64,000 nucleotides of DNA from Ralstonia sp. 25mfcol4.1 (GCF_900104095.1 NZ_FNJO01000016.1:62001-126000), one strand, 5' to 3'. Shown: positions 44,316-52,065, numbered from the stretch's first letter. Made by a program: numbers and translations. Notes: generated by a model from the sequence alone, not told the origin.

Positions 44316-44819
44316 TCAGCGCAGGTTACGCGCGCACGTTTTCAGCAGCTCTTGCAACATGGCTGCATGCGCGGCATCGATTCCGTCCAGCATGTCCCGC
44401 TCCATCGCTGCAACCGTGTCATCGCATTGCCGAAGCAAAGCCCGTGCGCTGTCGGTGAGGCTGAGCAGTACGATGCGCCCGTGCAATGGGTCGGGCTGGC
44501 GCACGATCCAGCCACGCGCTTCCATCGTCTTGACCACCTCATTGGCTGACTGAGGCGAGATGAGCGAGCGTTCGGCCAGCTGGGCGTTGGAAGTCGGGCC
44601 ACGCGCATGCAACACGGAAAGGGCCGTGAACTGCGGGAGGGTCAGCCCGTGGGGGGCCAGCACCTCGCCGAGGCGGCGCTTGACGATTCGGTCGGTGCGC
44701 CCAATCAGGTAAGGCAACCGACTAGGCAGCGCCGTCGGGGCCTGCGCCTCCGACGGCGCCCTGTCTTTTGTCTTCTCGGTCGTTTGTGCCGAAGATGCCT
44801 TCGTGGTCCGGCGTGTCAT
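44316..44819 (-). CDS. MarR-family regulator, probable repressor of the ferulate operon
   Basis: The 167-residue protein has a charged N-terminal tail of about 30 residues, then the MarR winged helix (LPQFTALSVLHARGPTSNAQLAERSLISPQSANEVVKTME) and HGRIVLLSLTDSARALL, the wing. In other bacteria MarR repressors (FerC/FerR-like) respond to feruloyl-CoA. The gene is near vanR, and its upstream dyad resembles the one before the hydratase-lyase gene, so that role is likely here. The start at 44819 is chosen because the residues before it show no conserved features. Confidence 0.85.
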   Translation of the reverse strand: MTRRTTKASSAQTTEKTKDRAPSEAQAPTALPSRLPYLIGRTDRIVKRRLGEVLAPHGLTLPQFTALSVLHARGPTSNAQLAERSLISPQSANEVVKTMEARGWIVRQPDPLHGRIVLLSLTDSARALLRQCDDTVAAMERDMLDGIDAAHAAMLQELLKTCARNLR

Positions 44820-45311
44820 TCTGGTCGTCTGTCCTGTCTTGGGTGCGGGAAGGTCTTTCCCTTCTCCGCGTCGGGTGTTCCAAGGTAAGGATGATATGCG
44901 AATAACAGGTGACCTGACATCCGGTTGATGCGGCGGACGCCGTGAAGGCATGCCCACCGCCGAAATGTCGCTCTACCCCCCCGCCCGCGCGACGCGGGAT
45001 ACCGTGCCGGCGCCACAATGCCGGCTGCACCGGGGCATCACAATGCGTTTGTTGGAGCTGGTGCGCGGTCGCATCATGGAGCAGCGCGGTGCCGACGTCA
45101 CCGTGCCATCGGTGAGCCGGGACAACGCCTCATGTGGGGGCGGCGCAAGGTAAAGGTGGCGGTGTCCAAGCTGGAAGACGAAACCGCCCGGGCCCACGCT
45201 GGCTTCTCGAAGTAGAGAAAGCGGGAGGCCCCGGCACGGCCGACGCAAGCGCTAGGGATAACAGGAGATTGCGTATGCTGACCCAATGTCGGTCTGTTAA
45301 TACGCGAGGTT
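44820..45311. other. Intergenic region upstream of the MarR gene
   Basis: This is a gap of 492 bases without a convincing gene; the short frames (for example 44950-45153) show no domain, start site or homology I recognise. It holds the MarR dyad at 44904-44918. Confidence 0.6.
44904..44918 (-). promoter_or_regulatory. Candidate MarR autoregulatory operator
   Basis: The dyad CAGGT-G-ACCTG (44906-44916) lies 87 bases upstream of the MarR start. Extended to 15 bases it matches the site at 32131-32145 in front of the ferulate operon at 10 positions, including both CAGGT and TGA halves. Confidence 0.5.
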
Positions 45312-46133
45312 TCAGTTATTGTTGAGAGGCGTCAACCCCGTTGCCTTGATGAGTTTTGCATTCGACGGCGCCGCCAGATATTGGATGAACGCTTTGGCAT
45401 CGGCGCTACGCTTGCTGCCTTTGACGATGGCTGCAGCGTACGGTGTGATGCGCTGTAATTCGTCAGGCAGCTCAGCGACGATGTCGATACCGTGGACTGG
45501 CTGGAGCTCACTATGTTGCTGGCATCCGAATGCAGCTTCCCCTTTCGCCAGTATCTCTCCGACGGGTGTCGCCGGGATTTGCTTGCCCTTCTTTTTCACT
45601 TCCGCCTCGATCCCCAGGCGAGCCAGGAGCTCGCCCTGAATGTACTCGCCGCTCGCACTGTCGGACCATGCGATGGAAGGGGCGTCGAGAAAGGCCTGAC
45701 GCACCGACGCCACGGTGCGCAAGTCGGGTCGGGGTTTGCCGGCAGGCACAGCGCAGGCAATCCTGGAATTGGCGATAACGACTTTGCTACCGGGTTCCAG
45801 TTTGCCGCTATCCATCAGTTTATCTAGCGCACCCCCCACCATGATCACCACGTCGATCGGTTCCGCACGTGCCAAGCGGGCGGGGATCGCGTTGTTGGTC
45901 TTGCCCATGGACGGCCCGAATGTGAGAGTGACCGGAACCGAAGGGTTTTCTTTGTTGTAGCGGCTCGTAAGCTCCTTGGCTGCCTCAGCGAAGCCTCCGG
46001 ACGTGACGGCGATAAGGTCGCTTGCGTGTGCAGGCGAGGACAAGAGCAGTGCGAGTACGGAGACCGAGGTGCAGGCGAACCGTGCGGCGATGCTGCTGCT
46101 GGGGTCTGGGCGTGCTGTGAGGGGTCGTTTCAT
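45312..46133 (-). CDS. Periplasmic substrate-binding protein, ModA-like
   Basis: The 273-residue protein has a long N-terminal signal ending at PAHA-SD (about residue 38). The mature part begins LIAVTSGGFAEAAKELTSRYNKE and contains VTLTFGPSMGKTNNAIPARLARAEPIDVVIM. This layout resembles molybdate-binding ModA and related class II binding proteins. No ABC permease or ATPase is adjacent, and the pattern is also seen in orphan binding proteins paired with LysR regulators. It is divergent from the LysR gene at 46219. The ligand is uncertain; an organic acid is as likely as molybdate. Confidence 0.85.
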   Translation of the reverse strand: MKRPLTARPDPSSSIAARFACTSVSVLALLLSSPAHASDLIAVTSGGFAEAAKELTSRYNKENPSVPVTLTFGPSMGKTNNAIPARLARAEPIDVVIMVGGALDKLMDSGKLEPGSKVVIANSRIACAVPAGKPRPDLRTVASVRQAFLDAPSIAWSDSASGEYIQGELLARLGIEAEVKKKGKQIPATPVGEILAKGEAAFGCQQHSELQPVHGIDIVAELPDELQRITPYAAAIVKGSKRSADAKAFIQYLAAPSNAKLIKATGLTPLNNN

Positions 46134-46187
46134 TGTCGTTCTGCGGCAGGGTTTGGGCGCATCTATACTCGCCGGACATCAGCATTT

Positions 46188-46209
46188 TTGCAATTGCAAT
46201 GTCTGCAAT
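46188..46209. promoter_or_regulatory. Palindrome and TGCAAT repeats between the ModA-like and LysR genes
   Basis: The perfect 12-base palindrome TTGCAATTGCAA (46188-46199) forms part of three TGCAAT direct repeats at 46189, 46195 and 46204. They lie within the 85-base divergent gap, 10-30 bases before the LysR start. They look like an autoregulatory LysR site acting on both genes. Confidence 0.6.
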
Positions 46210-46218
46210 GAACATTCC

Positions 46219-47154
46219 ATGAAACAGAACGATCTCGATCTGAACCAACTGAGAGCCTTCCTTGAAGTTGCCGACAGGAAGAGCTTTCGGCGGGCGGCAG
46301 AGGAGCTCTGCATTTCGGCTCCGGCGTTAAGCCGACGTGTAGAGCTGTTGGAAGAGCGATTGGGCGCGCGGTTGCTGGCGCGCACTTCGCGCTCCGTGCG
46401 ATTGACCGAGGTTGGGGCTTCGTACCGGGATAGGGCGCGTGCTGCGCTAGACGACCTCGATGCTGCGACATTTTTCGTAAGACGGACAGCGGCGGGGTCG
46501 TCCGGACGGGTGACCGTGTCCTGCATTCCGTCTGTGGCATCAGGAGTCATTCCAAAGGCGCTGCTCGCCGCCGAAGAAGGCCTGCCGGGAGTCCGCGTGC
46601 GCGTCATCGACGATTCGGCCGCCATCGCCATTGCCAAGGTGCGGGATGGCGAGGCGGATTTCGGGGTCGCTTTCCTGCCGGAGCCGGTGGCGGAGACGGT
46701 TTTCGACCCAGTAGTGGAGGATCCCTTCGTACTGGTTGTCGCCAAGAGCCACCGGCTTGCCACACATCGAAGCGTCCGATTGGCGTCCCTCGGCGATGAG
46801 ACCTGGATCGCGCTAGGCCGGAATAGCGGAAACCGACATCTCGTCAATCGCGCGCTTGCAGACCATGGCATCTATCTGCCCTATACACATGAGGCGGCTC
46901 ACATCGCGTCGCTGTTGGCGCTCGTGGAAGCCGGCATCGGTATTGCCCTGTTGCCGAGGCTTGCCGCACGAAGCAATGCGAATACAAGGGTCATCAAACT
47001 GTCGGACTTCTCGCTCGCCCGGACAATCGGCATTGTGAGCAATCCGGCGCGACGTCTTTCCCCGCATGCGGAGGTCTTCCGGAACAGGGTTGAGGCTAGC
47101 CTCCGGAGCGCGTGGGTTTCGGATCGCGCTGTCAGCCGTCGGAGCGACAGGTGA
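46219..47154 (+). CDS. LysR-family transcriptional regulator
   Basis: The 311-residue regulator starts at ATG 46219. Its N-terminal helix-turn-helix (residues about 7-65, FRRAAEELCISAPALSRRVELLE) and effector domain are complete. SYRDRARAALDDLDAA is the linker helix. It resembles the LysR proteins that control catabolic or uptake genes and is divergent from the ModA-like gene. The long upstream extension of the frame back to 45976 is antisense to that gene and is not coding. Confidence 0.92.
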   Translation: MKQNDLDLNQLRAFLEVADRKSFRRAAEELCISAPALSRRVELLEERLGARLLARTSRSVRLTEVGASYRDRARAALDDLDAATFFVRRTAAGSSGRVTVSCIPSVASGVIPKALLAAEEGLPGVRVRVIDDSAAIAIAKVRDGEADFGVAFLPEPVAETVFDPVVEDPFVLVVAKSHRLATHRSVRLASLGDETWIALGRNSGNRHLVNRALADHGIYLPYTHEAAHIASLLALVEAGIGIALLPRLAARSNANTRVIKLSDFSLARTIGIVSNPARRLSPHAEVFRNRVEASLRSAWVSDRAVSRRSDR

Positions 47155-47379
47155 CTTAACATCCACAGCCGTAAACGGCATCGGCACGGATAGACCCATC
47201 CCATTTCCCCTGAAACATCTGGTTACATTTGACGATCCGGCACGCTCTTGAAGAGCTTGCGTGCCGTCTCTATTTCGCTCGCTGCCAGCCATGGCAGACT
47301 TTCGATGTGCGAGTTGTTGCCAGGCGCGTCGATAGTCAGGTTCTTATATTGGTGATCTGTTATCGCTAAGGAGATGGAA

Positions 47380-47706
47380 ATGAAGATTCGTCCCCTCGAC
47401 GACCGGGTTATCGTCAAGCGAATCGAACAGCAGCGGCCCGCGGTCTCGGGCATCGTGATGCCTGAGTCCGCTACTGAAACGCCCGAACAGGGCGAACTCG
47501 CAGCGGTCGGCATAGGCCCGCAGCTCCAGGACGGAACGAAGGGCCCGCCCCAACTGAAGGTTGGGAACCTCGTAGTCTTCCGGAAGCATGTTGGGCAGAC
47601 CGTGCAGGCGGACGGCGAAGCGCTGCTCGTCATGCGTGAGGAAGACGCCGTGGGCGTTCTCAACGGTCAGGCGGATATAGCTTCGCAGCCTTTGCAGGCT
47701 GCCTGA
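47380..47706 (+). CDS. groES: GroES-type co-chaperonin (stand-alone copy)
   Basis: The 108-residue protein is a clear GroES: KIRPLDDRVIVKRIE at the start, GIVMPESATETPEQGELAAVG, and VGNLVVFRKHVGQTVQADGEALLVMREEDAVGVL. The mobile-loop segment (about residues 20-32) is present. It has about a dozen residues more than the usual 95-97, mainly a C-terminal tail. No groEL follows, so it is an accessory copy that must work with a GroEL encoded elsewhere or have another role. AAGGAG (47368-47373) is directly against the ATG at 47374 and six bases before the ATG at 47380, so 47380 is preferred. It heads a small stress-protein cluster. Confidence 0.93.
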   Translation: MKIRPLDDRVIVKRIEQQRPAVSGIVMPESATETPEQGELAAVGIGPQLQDGTKGPPQLKVGNLVVFRKHVGQTVQADGEALLVMREEDAVGVLNGQADIASQPLQAA

Positions 47707-48073
47707 CCCAGGCAAACCAAGGTTTAACGCACTCACCCCGGGCAGGTGGCATACAAGGCAAAGTCTTGTCCCGACGAGGTCGACTCGTTTATTGCTCCTT
47801 TGAATGGGGATGTGCTCCGGTTTGGCTGGAGCAATCAGATCGTCATGATGTCTGTGGGTGCATTTTCTTGAAATAAAGCCGAAGTGAAAGGCAGCGGCTG
47901 GGTGTCTTTTGAGACTCTTGAAGTTGCCGTTTTCTGTTGCTATTTTTATTTCCGCTCAGGCAGTCGCGATGTCGCGCTGCGTGTTTCTGTTTGTTTGCCG
48001 GGCAGTGAGGGCAGGTGAATGGGAGCGCGTGATGCCCCTCACTCCTCGCTGCGCTCCACAGGAGGATACGACC
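47707..48073 (+). other. Intergenic region between groES and the first Hsp20 gene
   Basis: There is no gene in these 367 bases. A CTTGAAG at 47917-47923 matches a heat-shock sigma -35 element, but no convincing -10 follows. The last 50 bases form the structured leader at 48022-48065. Confidence 0.5.
48022..48065 (+). promoter_or_regulatory. Structured leader next to the Hsp20 ribosome-binding site (RNA-thermometer candidate)
   Basis: A 7-bp stem GGAGCGC (48022-48028) with GCGCTCC (48051-48057) is extended by GTGA with TCAC (48029-48032 with 48039-48042). It ends three bases before the Shine-Dalgarno AGGAGG (48060-48065). Alternatively CTCCT at 48042-48046 can pair with AGGAG at 48060-48064 and mask the site. 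Such folds control many bacterial Hsp20 messages. Confidence 0.45.
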
Positions 48074-48514
48074 ATGACTGACGCACTCTTCGGAACCGAT
48101 CTCTTCGACGAGTTCGATCGTCTGCAAAGGCAGATGACCGGCCTGTTTGGAGGGTTTCCTTCCAGCATCCGCGCCGGCCGCACTGGCGCATTTCCTGCCA
48201 TAAACATCGGAGCCACTGACGACTCGATCGAGATCGTGGCATTTGCTCCTGGACTCAAGCAGGAAGACATTGAAGTCACCATTGACCGTGGTCTGTTGAC
48301 GATCAGCGGCGAACGACGACCGCTCTGGCAGCACGATATGCCGGAGTCAAGGCGTTACGCGCAGGAGCGCTTTGTCGGCGCGTTCAGAAGGGTCATTGAA
48401 TTGCCCGAGGGCGCGGATCCTGACAAGGTCCAGGCACGCTATGCCAACGGTTGTCTTTCAGTGAGCGTGGGTAAGCGCGAGGCGTCGAGGCCGCGTGCAA
48501 TCACCGTTCAATAA
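48074..48514 (+). CDS. Small heat shock protein, Hsp20 family
   Basis: The 146-residue protein has an alpha-crystallin domain at about residues 40-138, with VAFAPGLKQEDIEVTIDRGLLTISGER and RFVGAFRRVIELPEGADPDKVQARYANGCLSVSV. The N-terminal arm contains FDEFDRLQRQM. Sequence starts at ATG 48074 after AGGAGG. As a holdase it would bind unfolding proteins in the cytoplasm. A second Hsp20 follows after 16 bases. Confidence 0.94.
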   Translation: MTDALFGTDLFDEFDRLQRQMTGLFGGFPSSIRAGRTGAFPAINIGATDDSIEIVAFAPGLKQEDIEVTIDRGLLTISGERRPLWQHDMPESRRYAQERFVGAFRRVIELPEGADPDKVQARYANGCLSVSVGKREASRPRAITVQ

Positions 48515-48530
48515 CGTGAAGGAGGCTGCC

Positions 48531-48938
48531 ATGAACGATAACACCCAACTCGCACAACGTAACGATGGTGCCGTGGTCCAACGCCCTGAAGAGAAGGGCG
48601 TGCGGAAAATCACCTTGGTCCCTGCAGTGGACATTGTGGAAGACGTCAACGGCGTGACGCTGTGGGCTGACCTGCCTGGCGTGAGCCGCGAGAACCTCCA
48701 GGTCAGTTTCAACGACGGTGCGCTGCATATCGAAGGGCAAGCGATTGTGCCGACGCCCTCGAGTCTTCGTGTGCAACATGCGGAAATCCGTCAGCCTCAC
48801 TTTGCGAGATCGTTCTCCTTAAGTCCGGATCTGGATGCTGCGCAGATCGGCGCGGTGTTGCAAGACGGCGTGCTGAAACTGACTATCCCTCGACGTGAGG
48901 AAGCGAGACCGCGCCGCATCCCGGTCAACCTGGCTTAG
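48531..48938 (+). CDS. Small heat shock protein, Hsp20 family (second copy)
   Basis: The 135-residue alpha-crystallin-domain protein has VDIVEDVNGVTLWADLPGVSRENLQVSFNDGALHIEGQA and FARSFSLSPDLDAAQIGAVLQDGVLKLTIPR. It differs from the first copy (a more hydrophilic N-terminal arm and a shorter middle), so the two may form mixed oligomers. GGAGG lies 6 bases upstream of ATG 48531. Transcribed with the first copy; a pair of unlike Hsp20 is common in heat-tolerance clusters. Confidence 0.93.
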   Translation: MNDNTQLAQRNDGAVVQRPEEKGVRKITLVPAVDIVEDVNGVTLWADLPGVSRENLQVSFNDGALHIEGQAIVPTPSSLRVQHAEIRQPHFARSFSLSPDLDAAQIGAVLQDGVLKLTIPRREEARPRRIPVNLA

Positions 48939-49199
48939 GCGCTTGGTGTCCTAACGGATCATTCGACGTTCGGGGACATCCAATAGCGGTGTTTCACGGC
49001 ATACGAAGCGCCACCGCCCGTACAGTTCCTTCGGTCAGTACGAGGCGCGGCAAAGCCGACCAAGGCGAATCTTCATGTTCGCCTTGGTCGGCATGCTTCA
49101 CAGCCTGGGTTCGCTCCGGCAAATCGACGGGAACCCTGGCGATCGGAAAGCGCATTCCACGCGTAGAGACAAATATCAGATTGACGCACAGAGGTTGTC

Positions 49200-49583
49200 A
49201 TGGAATTCGATACCGACTGGATGACATTAGGTCCTCACCGTATAAGGCTACGCTGCGTTCGCGGGTTTCCGACCGAGAAGATGCGCAGTATTGCAGAGCT
49301 CGCTCGCCTCGCAATCGAGCACAACATGAGCGCCGCGGCACGGTTGCTTGAAGTCGTTGCGGATCGCTCCAATGCGTATTCGATAAGCATTGGCACGACG
49401 TTTCCTAAAGACAAGGATGTGGTGCCTGATCTCGAGATGGCGCTCGCCACGATATTCGGCCTGAAGCCAGATCAGATCAATATGGAGGTCACAGTCGTCA
49501 GTCAGGCTGAAGTCGACCTTCACTTTGGCGTGTACGAACGTATGCTGGCGGAGCGGATCGGGATCGTGCCCCTGATTCAGTGA
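49200..49583 (+). CDS. Conserved-looking protein of unknown function
   Basis: The 127-residue soluble protein has no family I recognise. It has no signal or membrane segment. The sequence looks like a real protein: ordered codon use, a helix-like middle (MRSIAELARLAIEHNMSAAARLLEVVADR) and a hydrophobic C-terminus with GIVPLIQ. An AGAGGT-like site precedes ATG 49200. It lies 261 bases after the second Hsp20 gene on the same strand, so it may belong to the stress cluster, but nothing in the sequence shows a function. Confidence 0.6.
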   Translation: MEFDTDWMTLGPHRIRLRCVRGFPTEKMRSIAELARLAIEHNMSAAARLLEVVADRSNAYSISIGTTFPKDKDVVPDLEMALATIFGLKPDQINMEVTVVSQAEVDLHFGVYERMLAERIGIVPLIQ

Positions 49584-49656
49584 TTCACAGCACTGAGGCT
49601 TGCTCACGGAGCCAGCGGATGCGGCCCGCGGCATGGGTCATATTTTCCTATTTTGA

Positions 49657-50424
49657 TTAGTGAGCCTGCAAAAGGTAGCCTGACGTACCATCCCAGAGCA
49701 GTTTCACTGCCGTGATTACCAGTAGTCCGTAGCAGGCCCGGTACATCTGGCGCTGATCGAGCCGCCCATGCAGGCGCCAGCCCAACCAGACACCGGCGGG
49801 AACGGCAAGCAGGCAGATCGCCATCAACGTCCAGACGGCACCAACGGGCCTGGCCAGCGCCAGCCATGGCACGGCCTTGAGGATGTTTCCCACCGTAAAG
49901 AACATGCTGGTCGTGCCGGCATAGACCTGCTTGCTCAGGCCCAGCGGCAGCAGGTACATCGCCAGCGGCGGCCCGCCCGAGTGGGCGACCATGGTTGTGA
50001 TCCCTGACGTGAGGCCCGCCGCCACGGCCTTTGGCGAGGAGCGGGCCTGCACCGCGACGTCGCTGCCCCGCAAGAGCCATAGTCCGACAAAGCTCAGTGT
50101 GACCACGGCCATGACGATGGAGATGGCACGGTGGTCCAGCACCCGAAACAGAAAGTAGCCGACCCCGATGCCGACCACCAGCCCCGGCACCAGCAAGAGC
50201 AGATCGGGCCTGGACCACGTCGAGGGCTTCCAGTAGCGCAGGCTGAACAGGTCCATCGCAATGAACAGCGGCGCCAGCAGGCCGCCCGCCGATACGGGAT
50301 CCATCACCAGCGACAGCAAGGGAATGCCGACGATGGCAAAGCCGCCACCGAAAGCGCCTTTCATGAAACAGATCAGGAAGACGCCGGCAAAGGTGACGAG
50401 GACGGTGGTGATATTCAGTTCCAT
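49657..50424 (-). CDS. TauE/SafE-family membrane protein (putative sulfite or anion exporter)
   Basis: The 255-residue integral membrane protein has about eight hydrophobic segments. It has the duplicated TauE/SafE pattern, with KGAFGGGFAIVGIPLLSLVMDP in the first half and SGITTMVAHSGGPPLAMYLLPLGLSKQ in the second. Members export sulfite, sulfoacetate or other organic anions. ATG 50424 is taken as start. It is divergent from the MarR gene at 50610 with the dyad at 50571-50584 between them, so it may be under the same control. Confidence 0.9.
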   Translation of the reverse strand: MELNITTVLVTFAGVFLICFMKGAFGGGFAIVGIPLLSLVMDPVSAGGLLAPLFIAMDLFSLRYWKPSTWSRPDLLLLVPGLVVGIGVGYFLFRVLDHRAISIVMAVVTLSFVGLWLLRGSDVAVQARSSPKAVAAGLTSGITTMVAHSGGPPLAMYLLPLGLSKQVYAGTTSMFFTVGNILKAVPWLALARPVGAVWTLMAICLLAVPAGVWLGWRLHGRLDQRQMYRACYGLLVITAVKLLWDGTSGYLLQAH

Positions 50425-50570
50425 GATGGCATTGGCAAAGGCTTGGGGCTGACAGCTAAAGGCTGGAACCATCGTAGGTTTGTTAGGCAATACAATCAAA
50501 TCATTGTCATGGATACAACTTCGGTGACCTCGTCCACCGGCGACCGGTGCTCCCCGTGGTGCGTGATATG

Positions 50571-50584
50571 ATTCGCACGCGAAT
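50571..50584. promoter_or_regulatory. MarR operator ATTCGC-AC-GCGAAT
   Basis: This is a perfect 14-base interrupted palindrome 25 bases before the MarR start. The inner 12 bases (TTCGCACGCGAA) occur again, as the reverse complement, at 51952-51963 before the enoyl-CoA hydratase gene, which ties the two genes to the same regulator. Confidence 0.75.
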
Positions 50585-50609
50585 TAAATCGATTAACGCC
50601 GGCCGGAAC

Positions 50610-51083
50610 ATGAAACATCGCCTTGTCTATCTCCTGAACGTTGGTCACCGACGGCTGCAGCGCTGGTCGCAGGCGCGTGCCGCCCGTGGCGGCGTTACGG
50701 CGGCCCAATCGGGGTTGCTGTTCTTTCTGGGGACGCACGACGGGGCGCTCATGAGCGAAGCCGCGGCAGCGCTGGACCTTGGCGCGCCGGGGATGAGCGG
50801 CCTGGCTGACCGTACGGAAAGAGCTGGCCTGATCGAACGCCGGGCGGACGAGAACGACGGCCGGGCATCGCGGCTGTGGCTCACGGATGCAGGGCGCTCC
50901 GCGCGCCAGCGCGCCAAGGCCGGCATGACGGATCTCAACGCCAGGCTGACCGAGGGCTTTACCGAAGCCGAGATCGATGTTGTGGCGCGGTGGCTGACCA
51001 GCCTGCAGACCAGGTTTCCTGTTGCCGGGGATGAGGGCGACGGGGGCGACGGGGGCGACGAGCGCGACGAGCGCGACGACTAA
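50610..51083 (+). CDS. MarR-family regulator
   Basis: The 157-residue protein has a MarR winged helix (about residues 25-110): VTAAQSGLLFFLGTHDGALMSEAAAALDLGAPGMSGLADRTERAGLIERR, here in parts, followed by DGRASRLWLTDAGRS. The last 18 residues are an acidic Gly/Asp/Glu/Arg tail encoded by near-exact 9-base repeats (51034-51083), unusual in the family. Shared palindromes indicate that it controls itself and the enoyl-CoA hydratase gene, probably in response to an acyl-CoA or aromatic acid (inference). Confidence 0.9.
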   Translation: MKHRLVYLLNVGHRRLQRWSQARAARGGVTAAQSGLLFFLGTHDGALMSEAAAALDLGAPGMSGLADRTERAGLIERRADENDGRASRLWLTDAGRSARQRAKAGMTDLNARLTEGFTEAEIDVVARWLTSLQTRFPVAGDEGDGGDGGDERDERDD

Positions 51084-51129
51084 CTAGGCGACGCCCAGCC
51101 TGGTCCAAGGCTGGGCAGCACGATGCCGC

Positions 51130-51906
51130 CTAGTGCTGGCTGACTTTCGAGAAGTCCGGCTTGCGTTTCTCGGCAAAGGCCGCGAATGCCTCGCGGGCTT
51201 CCGCGCTCGTCAGCCGCTCCTGGAATTTCGCGCTCTCGGTGTCCATTTGCGTCACCAGCATCTCGGCCTGGCGCATCAGCGCTTTCATGGCGCTTAGGGA
51301 GCCGGCAGGCTTGGCTGCGATGCGCTCGGCCATCCGGCGTGCCTCGGTGCGGAGCTGGTCATTGGCGCATACCTTGTTGGCGATGCCCCAGGCTAGCGCG
51401 GTCTGCGCGTCGAGCGGATCGCCCATGGCAAACATCTCGAAGGCCCTCGCGTGGCCGATGCGCAACGGCAGCAGATAGCTCGAGGCTGCTTCTGGCACCA
51501 GCGCCAGGTTCACGAACGGCGTGATGAGTTGCGCATCCTGGGCCAGCAGCACGTAATCGCAATGCAGCAGCATCGTGGTGCCCACGCCCACCGCCTTGCC
51601 ATGGACCGCAGCAACGATGGGCACCGTCGACTTCGCCAGTGCATGCAGAAAGCGGTGGACATGCCGTTCGCTGGGCCCCTTTCCCACGGCAATCGCCGCG
51701 AATTCGCCTACATCGTTCCCCGCAGTGAACATGTCGCCATCTCCTTGTACCAGCACCACGCGGACATTGCCGTCGTGCTCGGCGCCCTCGATGGTGTCGG
51801 CAAGGGTGCCGTACATGCCGTTGGTGAGGGCATTTTTCTTGTCTGGCCGGGAAAGCGTGATGGTCAGGATGCCATTCGTCAGGTCAACTTGAATTTCCGG
51901 GGTCAT
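51130..51906 (-). CDS. Enoyl-CoA hydratase/isomerase-family protein
   Basis: The 258-residue crotonase-fold protein has SRPDKKNALTNGMYGTL, the oxyanion-hole segments GDMFTAGNDVGEF and GKAVGVGTTMLLHCDYVL, and PFVNLALVPEAASSYLLP. The residues that act as acid/base in canonical hydratases are not both Glu (Pro-Glu-Ala at the second position only), so isomerase activity is as likely as hydratase. It is divergent from the MocR-type gene at 52066. Two copies of the MarR dyad lie directly upstream of its start. The true start is 51906; the upstream extension is antisense to the MocR gene. Confidence 0.9.
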   Translation of the reverse strand: MTPEIQVDLTNGILTITLSRPDKKNALTNGMYGTLADTIEGAEHDGNVRVVLVQGDGDMFTAGNDVGEFAAIAVGKGPSERHVHRFLHALAKSTVPIVAAVHGKAVGVGTTMLLHCDYVLLAQDAQLITPFVNLALVPEAASSYLLPLRIGHARAFEMFAMGDPLDAQTALAWGIANKVCANDQLRTEARRMAERIAAKPAGSLSAMKALMRQAEMLVTQMDTESAKFQERLTSAEAREAFAAFAEKRKPDFSKVSQH

Positions 51907-51927
51907 GCGCGGCTCCGTTGGTTTAAG

Positions 51928-51963
51928 TTCGTGTGCGAAGTATATCGATGATTCGCGTGCGAA
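51928..51963. promoter_or_regulatory. Two MarR-type operators upstream of the enoyl-CoA hydratase gene
   Basis: TTCGTGTGCGAA (51928-51939) and TTCGCGTGCGAA (51952-51963) are 24 bases apart centre to centre. The second is the exact reverse complement of the site before the MarR gene at 50572-50583; the first differs from it by one base. They stand 22-57 bases upstream of the hydratase start. Confidence 0.75.
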
Positions 51964-52065
51964 GTAAACATGCCCGGGGCATGGGTGAGAACCCGGATTT
52001 TGTGCGTTGAGCGGATCGACGCTCATAATCAGCACATTCCGAAAATTGTCGCGTATTCGTTCACC

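Noticed and set aside
45253..45265. 13 bases identical to the start of the I-SceI homing endonuclease site (TAGGGATAACAGG)
   Set aside because: The remaining five bases do not match and no homing endonuclease or intron is nearby; coincidence is the simpler reading.
47380..48938. A mobile thermotolerance island
   Set aside because: Only GroES and Hsp20 genes are present; none of the usual ClpK, FtsH, DegP or YfdX genes and no integrase or repeats at the borders.
51031..51083. Short tandem repeats considered as a CRISPR or minisatellite array
   Set aside because: The units are 9 bases, in frame, and lie within the MarR coding sequence; no spacers are present.
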